A stretch of DNA of 64,000 nucleotides, from the NCBI GenBank assembly GCA_948099385.1, contig CANUEZ040000151.1, forward strand, positions 4,472,001 through 4,536,000, given 5' to 3'. This stretch comes from Fasciola hepatica. Lineage: Eukaryota > Platyhelminthes > Trematoda > Plagiorchiida > Fasciolidae. Positions 1-13,799 of this stretch are shown here, in pieces. The notes below the pieces were generated by a model, which was not told the DNA's origin, did not search any database, and was given only the letters and a program-made list of their open reading frames with translations. A program made the position numbers and the translations under genes. Within the stretch, counting starts at the first letter, position 1. Each line of letters opens with the position of its first letter.

Positions 1-1190
1 TCCGGACTTCTGGAGGCCAGTTACTATTGTTCCAATACACAAACCTTGTAATTCTGGTGTCACAGCCAAATGTTTTCTTCCCATTGCTTCATCTGGTCTA
101 AAGTCTACAGAGCGTGAAATCCCTAATGTCTGAATTCTTCTATGAACTCTCCTGATGACTTGTTACAGTTTGTCTGTACACTGAACAGGTCCATTGTGGA
201 TGCTATCGCTTCTTTAATCCAAAATCTTTGGATGGATCAGTAAAGTCTGTACGTTATTCCTTTTTAGACTACTCACTCACTTTTGATTCTGTTTCGCGGT
301 CTCTACTCCTTCGTAGATTGGAAGCTTTCGGTTGTTCCACACCTTTCTTAGCATGACCGTCTGATTATTTTAGTAAAAGAAGCCAGTGAACACGCTTAGC
401 TTTTAAAACATTTAAGTCCTCGGCGAATAATTCAGCAGTGCTTTAGGGAACTGTGCTTTCCTCCCCCATCCCCCCACACCCTATGTATTTTCCCTCTACA
501 CTACTGATCTTTCGATCAGTTCTCCAGGCACATTTGTTTCAATGTGCCGTGATGTGGCGATCCAGGATCTCAATAAACGTTCCAGGGATTTGTCACATGC
601 CCATGATTTATCTGTTCCATCCGGTTTAACTTTAATTGTCAAAATTTTTTGAATGCGTATTTACTCTTTCTCCGTTGGTTTATCCTTGTGATTCATCTGT
701 CATTTTCATAAAACCATCAGCTAGAGCGGGTTCTGTCAAATACTTAGGAATCACTATTGATAGAAATCTAAAATGATTATCTCGTATTTCGAACTGTATG
801 AAAAAACTACGAATTTTAATGTTAGACAGTGTTATTTCCCGTTTCCTTTATCAAAGTTTTTTTCCTATTCAGCTGTGTTGTTCCCCTGTTATTTTTGATG
901 GTCTAGTGCAAACAGGCTTTAAAATTCTTCGTCGAAATCTATTAATTAGTGGTCGGGTATCTTTCATACCCGCAACTGAACTATATGCTAAGTCTTGCGA
1001 CCTTCACCTGGTTGCATGTGAAAATTTCGCTCACATAATAACAACAGACTGTACTCAAATTTTATGCAATGATCTATCCAAGTGTAACTCCCTCGCTTCT
1101 ACAAGTGCCTCTTCTCGATCCATATCCTCTCCTAATAACATCTATAAAAACTCGGTTGTTTAGCATCTGGCCCGAATCCTCACAAACCTG
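1..1190 (+). mobile_element. Degenerate CR1/jockey-like non-LTR retrotransposon, RT and C-terminal part
   Basis: Broken reading frames resemble a reverse transcriptase. The first 60 bases read like the RT entry block (PDFWRPVTIVPIHK). Around 265-345 the reading resembles the RT AFDSVSR motif (LTFDSVSR). Positions 798-1163 hold an intact 121-codon stretch whose CCSPVIF and spaced YKNSVV ending look like the region after the RT in CR1-type elements. Several stops and frameshifts lie between these blocks, so it is a relic. The family assignment rests on motif memory, not on a search. The 5' part lies outside the window. Confidence 0.55.
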
Positions 1191-3845
1191 GGGTGAGTAA
1201 AAGCGGAACTTCTTAGCTATTTCGTCAAGTAATCACTCTTTTTCTCGCCTCCTTTATACGATGACCTGCCAAGTGTAAATGGTTTTTCTTTTAAACGAAG
1301 ATATCTGTCTAAGCAAAAGTCCGATCAAATACGAATACAAATCACTGGTTCATAATCTATGCTGGATTTGCATTTCTTCAAATTCCCTTTCCACGATGGA
1401 CCCCAAATAAACTCGGTATTTTCCTACCGTAAATGACTCTGTAGCCTCGGTGAAGTAGCAAAATTCTGTTCTCGGTGCTCAGTTTGATGCTGTCATTGTT
1501 ATTGATACCGTTTAGGTATTCAATTTAATTAACATACTGAGGCGCAATGACTGATGACCCAGATATTGCAGTATCGTGTGATAGCGCAAGCCGTTCTCTT
1601 CTGTCACATTTCCATAATGTTCAAGCACACAGTCTGCCCGCACAGTGTCGACTAAATAGTGTTCAGCTTAGAAGCAAAAAAATAAGCTGGACGAACGGTT
1701 CATCAGAAGATGGCGAACGGTACGAGGTCATAAACACTGGGCTGATGTTTGTCTGATAAACTTGGTCAATCCGTCACTAATGGCCATGCTACAGATCACA
1801 CTGACCCGACGGTGACTGACAGCCTGGTTTTGTCAACCGAACGATTTCATAACTAGTTACTTAGCAGGACTACTGTATCTCGTACAGAACGGAATGAACA
1901 TGTGGTTTCTTAAAGCTTCCTTCTTGAAAAACTCCCAATAACAGGAAATACCCGAAGGATGTTTCCGTGGTAAAAGCAAAACATTTTATCCAGCCTTGGT
2001 TGTTTTGAATTGTCTGTGAATCGTTTACTGAACCAATGATGAATCTAAGTGGGCTTCACCTAATTTATCTGGCTTTTAAACGTAAGCTTATTACCACTGT
2101 CATTCACTTGTCATAAGTACACATCTAGCTTATTTTGTAAGACTTACAGTCAAACTGTCCACAATCCACCGGATGTGTGCACTTTTAAATTTTGTCAGTC
2201 AAACAGCGAGGTTTATCCAGTTCCTCTTAGAAGAATAGCTTTCGAACTTTGGGAAGGAAGACTGTCTTTGAAATGAAGTGCGCAGTGAAAATCTTACACT
2301 TGACTTTTCGTTTGTCGTAAGCATCTGATGTGACTTCAACACGGAGCTAAGGTAAGGCTGAAGCTGAACATGACTAACAGAGAGGAAAACGCCTGCAACA
2401 TTTTTATCTAATCGGGACCTAACACATTAGGTGCTTGTCTATCCGTTATATGGAAAAAATAATTTTGAATCACTCAGATAGGGACTATGAACTACAAAGG
2501 TGCCAATGAGACTTACAAGCTGTCAGGCTTGTGCGCAAAGCAGGATATTTGAGGCTTCACTTAAGGCTGCAATATCAAATCGTCTTTGTTAAGCAAGGTC
2601 ACAGATGAGCCTGTATACTTTTCAAGGGAAATTGGTTAACTTTTAACATGGAGTATCACAAACTGGGCCACAGCAGAACTGATGTTATTTGTGATAGCAG
2701 TGTTATGGATGGAAATTCTTTCAGTCCCGTGGTCCCAAACAATTGTGTGAATCTTTTGTGAGTAGTTTTGACAATCTTCGATTGTCAGTGTGGCCGCTTT
2801 CCCCGCGGGAAGTACGAAGTGAGTTGTAGCATTTGCTCTCTTCGGGTGATGTATGCTGGGTGCCACATCGGTAGTAACGGAAAGTCATTGGTGGTCGGCA
2901 GGTAGGAAAAAAGCACACAGGTTGATGAAGGGTGACCTGACGAATTTTAGTCCTCTCGATAGACTCAGGTTTAGCGAATGCAGCGAGAAGAAAGATAATT
3001 CTGACCATCGGTTAATGTCATGGTTCTCTTCTTTTTAAGTGGATCTTGTCTAGCAGTCAACCTACTGAAATTATGTCTTGAAGCAAGTCAACCAGACAAG
3101 CCGCTGGAATCAATGGGACCTCGTCTAAATTTAAGGGGCCGAGGTGTCAACCAAATACATCGAAAACATAAATGAGACAAACTATATCCGTATTTATTGC
3201 GGAAGCTGTAATTCAATGCTACACAGTTCAATATTATATAATAACTCAGGTGCCAAGCTATTAAACTCCTTCTACGTTCCTCATTTGTAAAGTGTGTAAA
3301 GTTTAATTATAAACGAAAATCTTAAAAATAGCAACGACTGTTTGCTTGGTGTCATTGAAGATCCGTGGGAAGTTGAAACTGCATGATCGTAGAAATTTGT
3401 CTGAAGAATGAATCCAAGATTGAATGGAATGTGGAAAATGACTGATGCTTGAACCATGAAGATAAGTGATTTTCATCAACGATGGACAGTAACTTTGCCT
3501 CACTCGGTTCTTTTTGATAAAATGTCTCGTACACATGTGTTCAGCATAAATGGGCGAAAAAAGGTGCCAAAAGATGGGGAAAGCAAGCTAGCTTATACTA
3601 CGGTAAGTCTAATGACATATACCGCAATATAATGTCAGACAGCGTGAGTTGGAATCGAATATTCGATCCACCACTTATGGGGCAAATTCAATATCAATCG
3701 GATTAAGTGTGAAGGTGTAGCCTTAATCGCATTTAGAAGTGACCGACGAATACAGTACAGTGATTAGATCCAAATCAGTTTCCTTGTACAATGGGAATAG
3801 TGATTGCGCATCACTGGTAGTTTAATTACGTTATTTCATTACGAC
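1191..3845. other. No gene recognised
   Basis: Only short chance ORFs of under 100 codons on both strands. I see no splice-flanked coding block, RNA gene or recognisable transposon motif here. Confidence 0.5.
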
Positions 3846-3847
3846 TG

Positions 3848-3925
3848 ACCACAAGGTTCTAGAGCATCTGGTAGAGTATCTGCTCAATAAGCGGAAGGTA
3901 GCCGGCTCTATTCCGACTCAAGACA
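3848..3925 (+). repeat. Possible tRNA-derived SINE head
   Basis: The stretch reads like a decayed tRNA-like promoter: an A-box-like block (TAGAGCATCTGGTAGAG) is followed about 35 bases later by a B-box-like block (GGCTCTATTCCGACTC). No clean tRNA fold or anticodon arm is evident. It could be chance. Confidence 0.3.
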
Positions 3926-5600
3926 ACAGACTGAAGATGCGAAGACGTAAGCAGACAGTCCGTTACCAACTACCCAGGCTCCTTGTCCCAAAGAGCTATG
4001 TTAATTCGCGGTTAACTAACCAAATCAAGCTTGGTGGTAATTGCACCAGTAAAAAGAGTCTGCTTGATATGTTATGCCTTATCATTGTATGAAAGCACAA
4101 GGTTTACTCCAGCTAAGTATGCAGTTTGATGAGCAGCAGTTTGATTTGTTTACCTTGGAGAAAGCTTCATCGAACTACCAGAAAGTTTCTCCACTTTTCC
4201 AAAAAATATAATGATAACGCTGCAATGGCAAAGCAGGAAAGTGCTTTCTTGCAAATGCTGCTCCGAAAATTCTCGGGAAAAACACACGTTTGTCCACGTC
4301 ATGCGCACGAAACCTGGTACCACAACAGGAAGCGGTGAGCGAAATAACAACATTCCAGACTTGAACAGTAATGTTACGCACATCTCAATGATTGATTATA
4401 TTAGGATTTCAGTGATTCCTGTTAGCCATTTCCATGTGGTACGGCGGTTGACCCACTTTCGGCCACTATCGATTAGGAATGCATCTGGTCAAAACTATCC
4501 GTGAAAAGCAGTACCCTTGAAACGTCACAGTCTGCGAAGTGTCCCAAATATCGCTGAAACTAACCTCACTGAACCACTGTGGGTATGGTCTCCAAAAAGT
4601 AACACTCGATTGGCTGAAAATGTTCTATCGGAATGTCCATTTAAGCAGTCGTCCAATCAGTACCCTCATCGTCTACTGGTTGCTACTCAATACGTGAAAA
4701 GATTTCGAGGCATCCGGATGTCTCTCACGTCATTCACCAATTCGGTTTAGAGCAGATTCATTAGGCCGTCATATTTTTGTGACACAGGACTAGTGAATTA
4801 CCGGTCAATAATCAGATGAGCTCCCTCAACCACTTACATTCCAATCAAGGACGACTGAATTTTACCTAAAATATATTACACCTAAATGGAAAACAGATTC
4901 ATTAGGAAACTCTATGAAAGGTGTTCTATCGAGAACCAGAACATGTGTGATATTGCATGATATTAAAATGTGGATCGAGTTCATGCTGACAGAAATCAGT
5001 AGACTTTCCTTCTTTCAAGATCATCAAAACTCAAGCAATCGAATAAGTGGGGCACTACCAAATTCATGCTTCAGAGTAAATTGTACAGGAAATGTATCTA
5101 GAAAATTTTCATTTTCTCGAGACAAACGGTGGCACTACAAATGTTTGAATAATGCCGACAAAGGTTCTGCGGTCACTTATTTTGACGACACTCACTTTTG
5201 GCACTCATTGTCTTTTAGGAGCCACGTTTCAACAGTATGCATCAAAGATACCTCGCCGCTGATTCTTTTACTTTTTCAACAAGTAGATTTTATCTAGTCG
5301 GTTGAGGACTCTTTCAGGCAAATCCAAATCGCATGTTTTGCATAATAAAAGATGAAGAAAAGAAATATTAATATGAAGAAGAAATTTTCATGTAAACATA
5401 TAACTCACCCGTGAATAATTTCAAGGAATTCATATATTTAAAAAATAAAGTAACAGGTAAGCGGGTAAGACGATTGTGATTTTTCTACTTCGGTAATAGG
5501 AATATCAGGTATTTGCTCTTGTATTTTGTTGTTAGCATCCAAACACTGAAATGTGGAAGTTACTAAAAGTAGCACTTTTCCTCTTGTTCTAGAAGCGCGG
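3926..5600. other. No gene recognised
   Basis: Only short overlapping ORFs occur, the longest being 127 codons at 4914-5297 on the plus strand. That ORF has no signal peptide, family motif or splice context I can recognise, and I do not call it a gene. Confidence 0.45.
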
Positions 5601-5616
5601 TACTTCAAAGACCATG

Positions 5617-5636
5617 GCTACTACTACTACTACTAG

Positions 5637-5723
<87 letters not shown>

Positions 5724-5740
5724 TACTACCACTACTAACA
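5617..5740 (+). repeat. (ACT)n microsatellite
   Basis: About 35 nearly perfect ACT/CTA units, with imperfect ACT-rich sequence continuing to about 5820. It creates an 86-codon ORF (5614-5874) that is almost all threonine. I regard this as a by-product of the microsatellite, since no splice sites or conserved flanks support coding. Confidence 0.9.
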
Positions 5741-5879
5741 CTGCTTTTTACAAGGAAACCAGTACTAACAATACTACTTCTACTACCGCCAATACTAGTA
5801 CTAATATTACTACTGCCCTTTCTGCCAATAGCAAGATTGCCATCATCACTATGTCACCTTGCTGCGCGACGTGAAGTTT

Positions 5880-7534
5880 TCTCTACTGGTGGAGAGAGGT
5901 GATGGGTTCGGCTTGAAAACAGTTACATTCCCAGACAGACAGTCTGGCACGTACGCGCGGACACTGCTTACAAGTGGTCTATGTTTCTCGTGTTCATGAA
6001 CATTCACCTGCAATGGTACACTCACAAACGATGATGATGCTAATCATACTTCATCGCGGACTTTATTTTCCGATCAGCCCTTGCCACATGTCCAACTGTT
6101 TCACGTGGTCTGATCCAGTTGAATTCTTGGCTTGCTTTTCATTTGCATTTGGAACTGGCTCAAGTAATTACTTACTCTTGTACTTGCATGTTCGCTTACT
6201 TACCTACCTATCGTATTACAGCCCGGTTTTGTGCACTGATTTACGAATAGACGGAGTACAATGGGGATCTGTGCCACGGTCAAAACAAAACATAACACAT
6301 AAGTTATGAAAATTGCAGCTGCGAAACCACGGACAATCTGATGATTCCATTTTTACACTTGCCGCTTGGGAATCTCCATTTTATGGTCATGGGGTACCTG
6401 TTTTCAGTATTAGATGAAGAAAATACTGCACCTTTTTCGCATCTAATTTCCAAGACCAGAGTCCGACGCTGCCCATTTGCATAGCTCCCATTTGCAGAGC
6501 AGTACCCTTAGTGAATGCAGTGACCTGGACTCTCGAAATTTCGTTCACACAATATCTTTTTTGTGATATTCCACATAAATTCCCAGTTTTATATTTTCCT
6601 ATGGTTACTAATTAAAAGCCAAAAGTAAGATCAAAGTTTATACGTGTGCCAAATGAGCGTGAATGAGTTTGATTGAGAATGAACTCATTTTCCAAGTTTG
6701 TTTTCTGGCTTTCTGTCAATGAGAACATTTGGAATGACTGGCTTGGAAGAATCACAGGAACCTTCAGTTGAATTTACTTGGCACATCCAATCGCCCAAAA
6801 ACTGTATATACGCATTCTGAGATCTCATCAAATGTATCCAAACTTCCTCCTACCTAGGATTCCGCTAACCCCCATAGGGACAAATCCATGTGTCCATACT
6901 GTGATCGCAGCAGGCAACCGACATGAACAGTGCAAGCTTGAATGTGGTTTCAAAGGTGGAATTGTGAATTGGTCGTGAGTGCATTGAATGTGTTACCGGA
7001 ATTCTCCTTCAGATTGACTCATTTTGATCCACGGACACGGTGGAAAGGTTCAAGCACTGGTGCACTGAGAATTAAATTAATGGAGTCAGAAACGAAGTTA
7101 TCGTAATGGGTCTATGAACTATGCATTTTGCTGACTAAAATCTCGTGCATTAATCGGAACGACTAACAGAGTGGTAATTTGGAAAAAAAATCACCCGCAT
7201 CATTTGATGAGTGCTAAGACATTTTCAAAATTGTTGTTTGTAACAGTTTTTTCAAAAAGGCAGAAAACCTTTTCCGTCTTATATCAGCGTATACTAACGA
7301 AAGCAGTAAAATAAAACGACTCAAGGTCATCCCAACCGCAGAAAGGTTCAAGGTATAGGGGTCACATTGTAAAAAAATAGCAAAATCCGAAGTGCAGTGT
7401 TATGCTTTGATCTGATGGTCTTTGGTTATTTTCGAGCAAACTTCCCGCTCCTTATAACACGCGAAGTGCGCAATGATAAACTGAGGTTTGGAGGATTCAG
7501 CAAATATTAAGATGATCCAAAAGTTTATAGTCGT
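5880..7534. other. No gene recognised
   Basis: Short ORFs only, the longest 111 codons at 5974-6309, hydrophobic and cysteine-poor with no recognisable family. No repeat structure noticed. Confidence 0.45.
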
Positions 7535-7605
7535 TAGCCCCAAACGGATTCGAACCCACGTATAGCTGAGGCTTTTCGGTTCAGTAGGTAGAGCTGAAGC
7601 ATAAT
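7535..7605 (-). repeat. tRNA-derived SINE-like segment
   Basis: Read on the minus strand, a CAGCTCTACCTACTGAACC block precedes GGTTCGAATCC, an exact match to the pol III B-box consensus. This is what a tRNA-derived SINE or a decayed tRNA looks like. The acceptor stem does not pair well by eye, so I favour a SINE over a functional tRNA gene. Confidence 0.45.
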
Positions 7606-7959
7606 TGTTTGAACGCTTATTTAAACTTAAATTCTCAAAAGGAACAAAGTGCACGGATCTCAGTCTCGCATACTTTAAAAGGTTTCATGATATAACTGTG
7701 AGGAGAGCAGCATACCAGTTCTCAGCTTACTCTTATATCCAGTGATACATCATCTATCCATATTCCCGAAATGTTATGAATATGGAAGTAGGGAACCCAT
7801 GGCATGTGTTGGGACTAAAATGATGACAACTGTCACCGGCTGTAGGATTCCGTATTTTCTCCAGTTATTCTCAAATATATGAGTCATTACGGAAATGTAG
7901 AATACCGACAGTTCACAAATCCTGAATCGTATAATTCAGTTTTAGGTGACGGTAAAGGA

Positions 7960-9560
7960 ACGACTCCAGCACAGAAGGTCATCAGCTGAGAAACAGCGGA
8001 AGTCTGTTTACCACCATGGTTATTGTTGCGTAAAATTTTCGAACTTCCTGTCTAATTGCCAACGGTCACATTAACGCAGAAAATGTATTGTGAAAATTAA
8101 CAAGAAATCAAGGTTTTTCGAAATAATCAATTCACAGCACAGAAGGTTGCACTTTTGTGAATGGTTCTAGGTTAAACGGGAAGCTTGCAATAACTTCTTC
8201 CATACATACGAAGAATAAATTTTTAATCTCATTCAAACCATAACACCAGGCAGGTAACCATGGAAATTGGATTAGTAAATTCTCTAGTGGCAAAAGTTGA
8301 TAATAAATGGGTAGATTTGTCCACGTTTATAAGACACAGCCTTATATGAAATATGACCTAGTGAACCACTTTAAAACCAGACAATTTTCCTAGAATAAAG
8401 TCTGCTATGACTGGCAGGAACTTTTATCTTCCGATCACGGTGAATTCTACGTTGTTCAGGGTATTTTTAGGTAAAAAATGTTCGTAAGATTAATCGTGAT
8501 ATTTTACAGATCCTAACAATTGGCATGGTTAGTTTTGCGTCCTCAAAGTGACTAAAATGGGTTTCTTCAAAAAGTTTAATTAGCGACGGAAGCATTGGTG
8601 AGCACCCTAATTCTCACTACAGTTCGTTCAAAGTAAATCGATGGTTGAAACAGTTTACGATGCGATTAGGATATTTTTATAGTTGCAACCTTATGCCACG
8701 TATGCATTATTATGAAAATACGGGCTTTCGATCGGCTAAAGGCTCAAACAGCTAACTTCCGTCCACCCTGTATTTTCAATGGAGCATGGAAATTTATCAT
8801 CAAATTTTATCGCAGATAAAATATTCATTCATCTACAGCTGTTATTTTTATTCCAATGTAGCTAACATTGTTATCATAGTCCAATTTGTTCGCATTTTAT
8901 ACATCACATCTTGCTTTGACGCCACTTTTCACGTAAATAATGAGAAACACGTTGTCTTTCACAGGAAGAATGGGGAAGATTTTTCACAGGAACAAGGGTT
9001 CTGTGAGCTAGCAAAATATCGTCCCTTCATTCTTCTTCAATGAAGTAGCAGAATTTTCCGGTTTTCAGAAAATATTTTTTCCGAAGTAGAAAAAATGAAA
9101 TGAATATTTACCGGGCCGTGCTGGAACGACACTAAAATCCAGGTCACGCTTCCGAAAATACCAAAGATCTACCTCCGGCGAGGCTAAAATTCACCTTGAA
9201 TGGACCGTTTTGCTGTTGGAGAAAGTAGCATCCTCCATGCATATTTTTTCGTTTTGCCTTATTCTGTTACGCGAAAACGTGTCCAACATTTCATAGAATA
9301 GAAGTGTTTCCTATAAAATCAGTATTTCATTTTAGTCACATCACCACCCATGGTGAATTTTTCTTTGTCGATGTAACAGTAACCCATATTTACCATTCAA
9401 ATCACCTCGGACTTCTAAACTTCAGGGTTATATGTCATCGTGACCAATGCTGCGCAATTTCATTCTTCACCGGGTGGCAGAAGAACTAACGTTACTGGCA
9501 TCAACTGCTATGGAACTTTATGTTTTAGTCTTTCGCCGTGTTGAACTATGAAAAGTTCGG
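7960..9560 (+). repeat. Old dispersed repeat, copy A
   Basis: This stretch aligns by eye with 23,520-24,500 in the same orientation. Shared landmarks in the same order are: a 'gaataaat..taatct.attcaaa' block (8212 / 23,629), 'aaatgg.tagatttg' (8306 / 23,736), 'atatttaccgggccg' (9104 / 24,151) and 'gaggcta..attcacc' (9180 / 24,228). I estimate roughly 65-70 percent identity with indels. No transposase or RT motif is readable in either copy, so the family is unknown. An 85-codon ORF at 8786-9043 has no counterpart in copy B and is probably not a gene. Confidence 0.6.
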
Positions 9561-10142
9561 GAAACCGGGATTAATTACGAAGGATAAAGCTTGTCTGGTG
9601 AATTTAGACAACTCCCGTAGGCGGTATAGACAAACATATTTGTCATTTTTAGTGAAAATTGGATTCATGCTTTAAGTGAAACTTAATCGAATGTGGTAAA
9701 CATATGTGGTCTGGAATAGAATTTTTTGCTTTCTATCATGTATTACTGGCAACCACAGTCAAACACTAAATTGATTATCCGATAAAGACAGATTAAGCAG
9801 AAAGAAAACTCAATATATTCGTGATCGCAACCGGCTTGGTCGAGATCACGTGAAAATAGTGAAATAGATTTAATGGAGGCGCCTTCCCAACTAAACTACC
9901 AGTCAATTCAGTCCATGAAATAATTGTTGCAACATAAATTTTTCATGTAAGTAATAAAAAGCACACTAGATCTGGGAGAAGATTGATATCAGCCAGTTTT
10001 GCATAACACAACCACCTCTCGCCCATCTATCGAGAACTGACTGAATTTCACACACTTACCTCCTAATATTTACCGATTCGTTTTATTCCTTTCTACTCAA
10101 ATGCTAATTGGTCACATTCCGGCATAACCAAAATGTTATGAA
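9561..10142. other. No gene recognised
   Basis: AT-rich sequence between the old repeat and the inverted-repeat arm. Nothing identifiable. Confidence 0.5.
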
Positions 10143-13100
10143 TGATTGTCCGAACGACTGGAATCGAGGCCAAACTGTACTCCTAGGTAACGTTCGCTCG
10201 CCGTCAGGCCACCGACGAGCGCGTTAAGATCGCCGGTAAGCACCACGATAACTGTCCGGTGTGCTGTGCACAAAAACACAAAAAGCATTTAGTAGCAACC
10301 ATTTTTGAATGTGCCTGGACTACAATCTGCTGAGGCATAACTGGTCGATATCTTGTCACTCGGCTAGAAACTAGGAGCCGGACCGTACTAAGTCACTTCT
10401 GACAAGAATTCAGTCTGAAATGGCCGCCACAGCTCTACGGTTTGGAGCAATTCAAACACCAGCACTGATGGCTGATTTATCGTTCGGGTCTCCAGAAATG
10501 CCTGGATTAAACTTAGTGTTCGGATGGCTGGGGATGTAGTCTGCTCGTGGAGCTTCAGTATTGCAGTCGTGCCTCTGAAAGGTAGCAGATATCGATCGAG
10601 AGCAATAAGAGTGTGCAAGATAGACTCACCTGTTTTCCCATTGGTCTGGGCATACGTACGGTAAAACTAACTAATTTCAAACTCATAAGAGGCTGAGGAA
10701 GGGTAGACCCTGTAGTGTGGTTTGTTTTGCAGCAGTCGCTGAGGCGATGGCAATATCAGAAGTACGATCGCAACCGGTGCCAGAAGTAGGGCGGTTTCTC
10801 TATGGTAAAGTGACTTTGCTGGCATATGAAACAGCAGGATAGGTGGAGAGAGGAAGGCTAGGTTCCAAGTGTGTTGGTGGGCGAGCATATGATCTTGCTA
10901 AAGCGAAGAAGCATGACAGAGCTGCAGAAAGGCGCAAGTTTGTGTGAGACTTCATGGTTTATTTTTCGGGTACAGTACTGATAGGCTGCCCTGGCCAAAG
11001 CAAGTGATATTCATGGAAGTCCCCAACTGGAGCCTTTGGCTATCCAGAGCTTAATCCACCAGACAGTGGGATGAAGTGTGTGGTCCGAGATCGACCAGGT
11101 ACCGGTGATTCATTTATCGGTCCATACACCCTTCGGATGAGGCCCAACATCCTGAGCGCCCAGCCCACACCTCCACCACAGATGTCGGTTATTATAGTGC
11201 TGTATCCTTTGTACGTCTTCCGCTTTTGATTCTTAATCAGGGTTGAGCTAACTCCCTTTGAGGGTATGGGCTGTTTCATTGTCGATAGACAGGTAAGTCC
11301 GTTAGATAGCTGATCAGCCAATTACGATTGATTCAATTCCGTCTACTGTTCTATAAAACTTGCCAATCCGTTTCCGCCCTGCAGTTTCTCAATTGTGCTG
11401 AGTCCATCGGGATTGCATGTGATCAGGAAGTGTGATCTGTAGAATTACGTAACTCTATATTTGATGCAAATTCAAGAATATTTTCGTACAGTTAAAGGTA
11501 AATGAATGCTTGTTCAGCCATACTTTGTCATACTTCTAGTTCTTAAGCCTAGTTGACAAAATGATACATGTATGGACAAGGTAAGATCAAAGCACCTGTC
11601 TGACTGCTATACACGTATCGAACTAAGACCTTTTTAGAAGTATACCATAGACGATAACTGATATTCATGATGATACGGTACATAAACTGTACCCAATTTG
11701 ATAGAAAGCTTCAAAATCGCTCGCCACAGTTTGTTTGAGTGTTGCTACTCAAGAGATGTTGACAATAAGGATCTGGTGGAGAAAAATGAAATTGATTTGT
11801 GGATTATTGGATTTCCGATCGCATATTCATCATTTATTTACATGCGCTGTCGATATTTGGTTCCCCGCACGTTGTCTCCTTAATGAACCTCTCTTACTTG
11901 GATACCAGAACATTACAATACCCCAGTAAACCGGAAAGGGATAACATTTGGTGAGCCCATCGGGTACCAGTATGTCTGACAGACATTGTTAGGAGTTCGT
12001 TCATGAATGAAAACACGTGCTTCACCTTACTCGTGAAAAACGTTGTAGCAGAACAAGAGGCGATGGGCAAGATACCAATATATTTGGCTTGGAAAATAAT
12101 CTTACTTGCACTGTGTCAGGAAACAACTGTGTGAAGAGCACTGATCGTAACCAGGGATAACGGGTTAGGGAATTCTCTTTGATCATAGGGAATTAGAATA
12201 AAGAAACGTAAAGTGATGAACATAGTGTATGTGCATTGTCGATTTCGATGGATTCTGATTCACATCGAAAATTGTTCTGACAATCGACGTATTACTTTCT
12301 GCAATCTGTGGTGGAACTAAGAGGGCCAAGGAAAACGTGACTCTAAAAGAAATTCACTCTAATAATTTTTATGTTGCAAATTAGATTAAACTCTTCGTTC
12401 ACATCACGAAGAATTTATATTATATAAATATTTAAGTAGAGAGACTAATTCCGAGTTCTCATGATCAGATCATATCATGATTGACGATGCAGTATCAAAA
12501 TTCACCTCATCCCTGAGAATCACGGAAGCACTGCATAGCTACTTCATCCTTGTTGGGAACCACCAACAATGCACATCTACCGAACCTCCACTGGGACTCA
12601 AACCCGCAGTGGACAGTTGTGAGTCGAACACCTATCTAAGTCGATTCTCAAAGGTTTGCTAAACATGTACTCTCTTTCGTCACTGGCTTTGAAAGGTAAC
12701 AGCCCGACTCCCAGTGGGGGCTGGGTGAATATGCATTGACGTTGACTACTGACAAGAATGAAACAGCTGTAGACGGCTTCCGAAGTTTTCATTGGGGAGT
12801 TAAGCATGGTTGCTACATGATGGCTAAAATGCAAAAGCTAATTTCCTCGTAACTATATACACAACAGTTCATATGTCAATGTAATTACCGCGGTTTTCCG
12901 CTCAGCAGAGTTGGCTGGGTGACGTAGCATTATTAAGGAAGAAGTTCGTGTGGGTAACCTAATCCAGAAATGATCACTGGACAATGTATGGTGGTATGGT
13001 GAATATCCCGTAGCAATTTGATCGAATTACTTGACATTACCTACCAAAGTTCATTTCACTCACTAAAAGAGTTGTATACTTTCTAACACGGTACACATTG

Positions 13101-13541
13101 TGCGCATTATTTGATAGTAAAACAGTGCTGCAGGGCACTAAAATTAGTCTGATCTCCGTGCCTTTATTGGATGAGGACAAATTCGGCGTGCTTTATTCAA
13201 TCTCACTAACTCCAGTAAGAACTCAGTTCTGCATCAGAGTCATCTCATTTGATCGGCACAAAACACAGAACATATGCTGCTCTCATATTCGGCCACATGT
13301 TGTACACAATGCATTGGTCCGACTGGTGTGGGCCACCAAGCCTTGTGGCTAAACCACACTGACATAACTCATCTCTCATCTATCGATCCACTCCAGTGAT
13401 CAGCTATCTTGTCACTCGAGTTTCCGTTATCTCAAGCCTTGGGCTTGGTACCGCACCAGTGCTGATTGCTGACGCGACTTGGATGCACGTCAATGATGGG
13501 TAACATATTCACTCACATGGCGTTCTAACGAGGAATCGCTG
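10143..13541 (-). repeat. Left arm of a large inverted duplication
   Basis: The reverse complement matches 26,715-32,530. The same translated ORFs appear on opposite strands in the two arms: 10,388-10,618 minus against 32,082-32,399 plus; 10,667-10,888 against 31,813-32,145; 11,040-11,321 against 31,335-31,661; 13,098-13,352 plus against 26,899-27,153 minus. The last pair differs at one of 84 residues. At its outer end (10,190-10,260) the minus strand carries an APE-endonuclease-like GDF/NA block, also present in the right arm. Compared with the right arm it lacks about 2.7 kb near 11,290-11,340. Confidence 0.85.
12540..12840 (-). repeat. Pair of related SINE-like units facing each other
   Basis: Two related segments (about 12,540-12,660 and 12,690-12,830) lie head to head. 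The first read on the minus strand carries a GGGTTTGAGTC block that resembles a pol III B box, and the second carries the related GGGAGTCGGGCTG block. A further copy lies at 42,700-42,860, and the pair recurs at 27,440-27,740 in the right arm. Their position inside the duplicated arm shows they predate the duplication. Confidence 0.5.
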
Positions 13542-13799
13542 TCCAGTGATCGAGTGACGCGTAGAATACGAACACCGAAACCCAAGATGATATAAGGTGG
13601 GCTGTCAATCTGCGTGTCGTTCAGGAAACGATCACTACAAATGTAAACGACACCTCGATTTTGGGGGCAATCCATTTACAGAGGTGAATGGATATCACGT
13701 TTACTTCGAAAGTATTACCACACAAGGACCTACACAGGTGGGAAACAGAAAGATTACCCTAATAGCCAGCACACGGAACACACAGTCTAACTGTACAAA

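Noticed and set aside
5614..5874. 86-codon poly-threonine ORF
   Set aside because: Product of the (ACT)n microsatellite.
7535..7605. Functional tRNA gene
   Set aside because: The B box is good, but no convincing acceptor stem or anticodon arm was seen, so it is recorded as a SINE-like segment.
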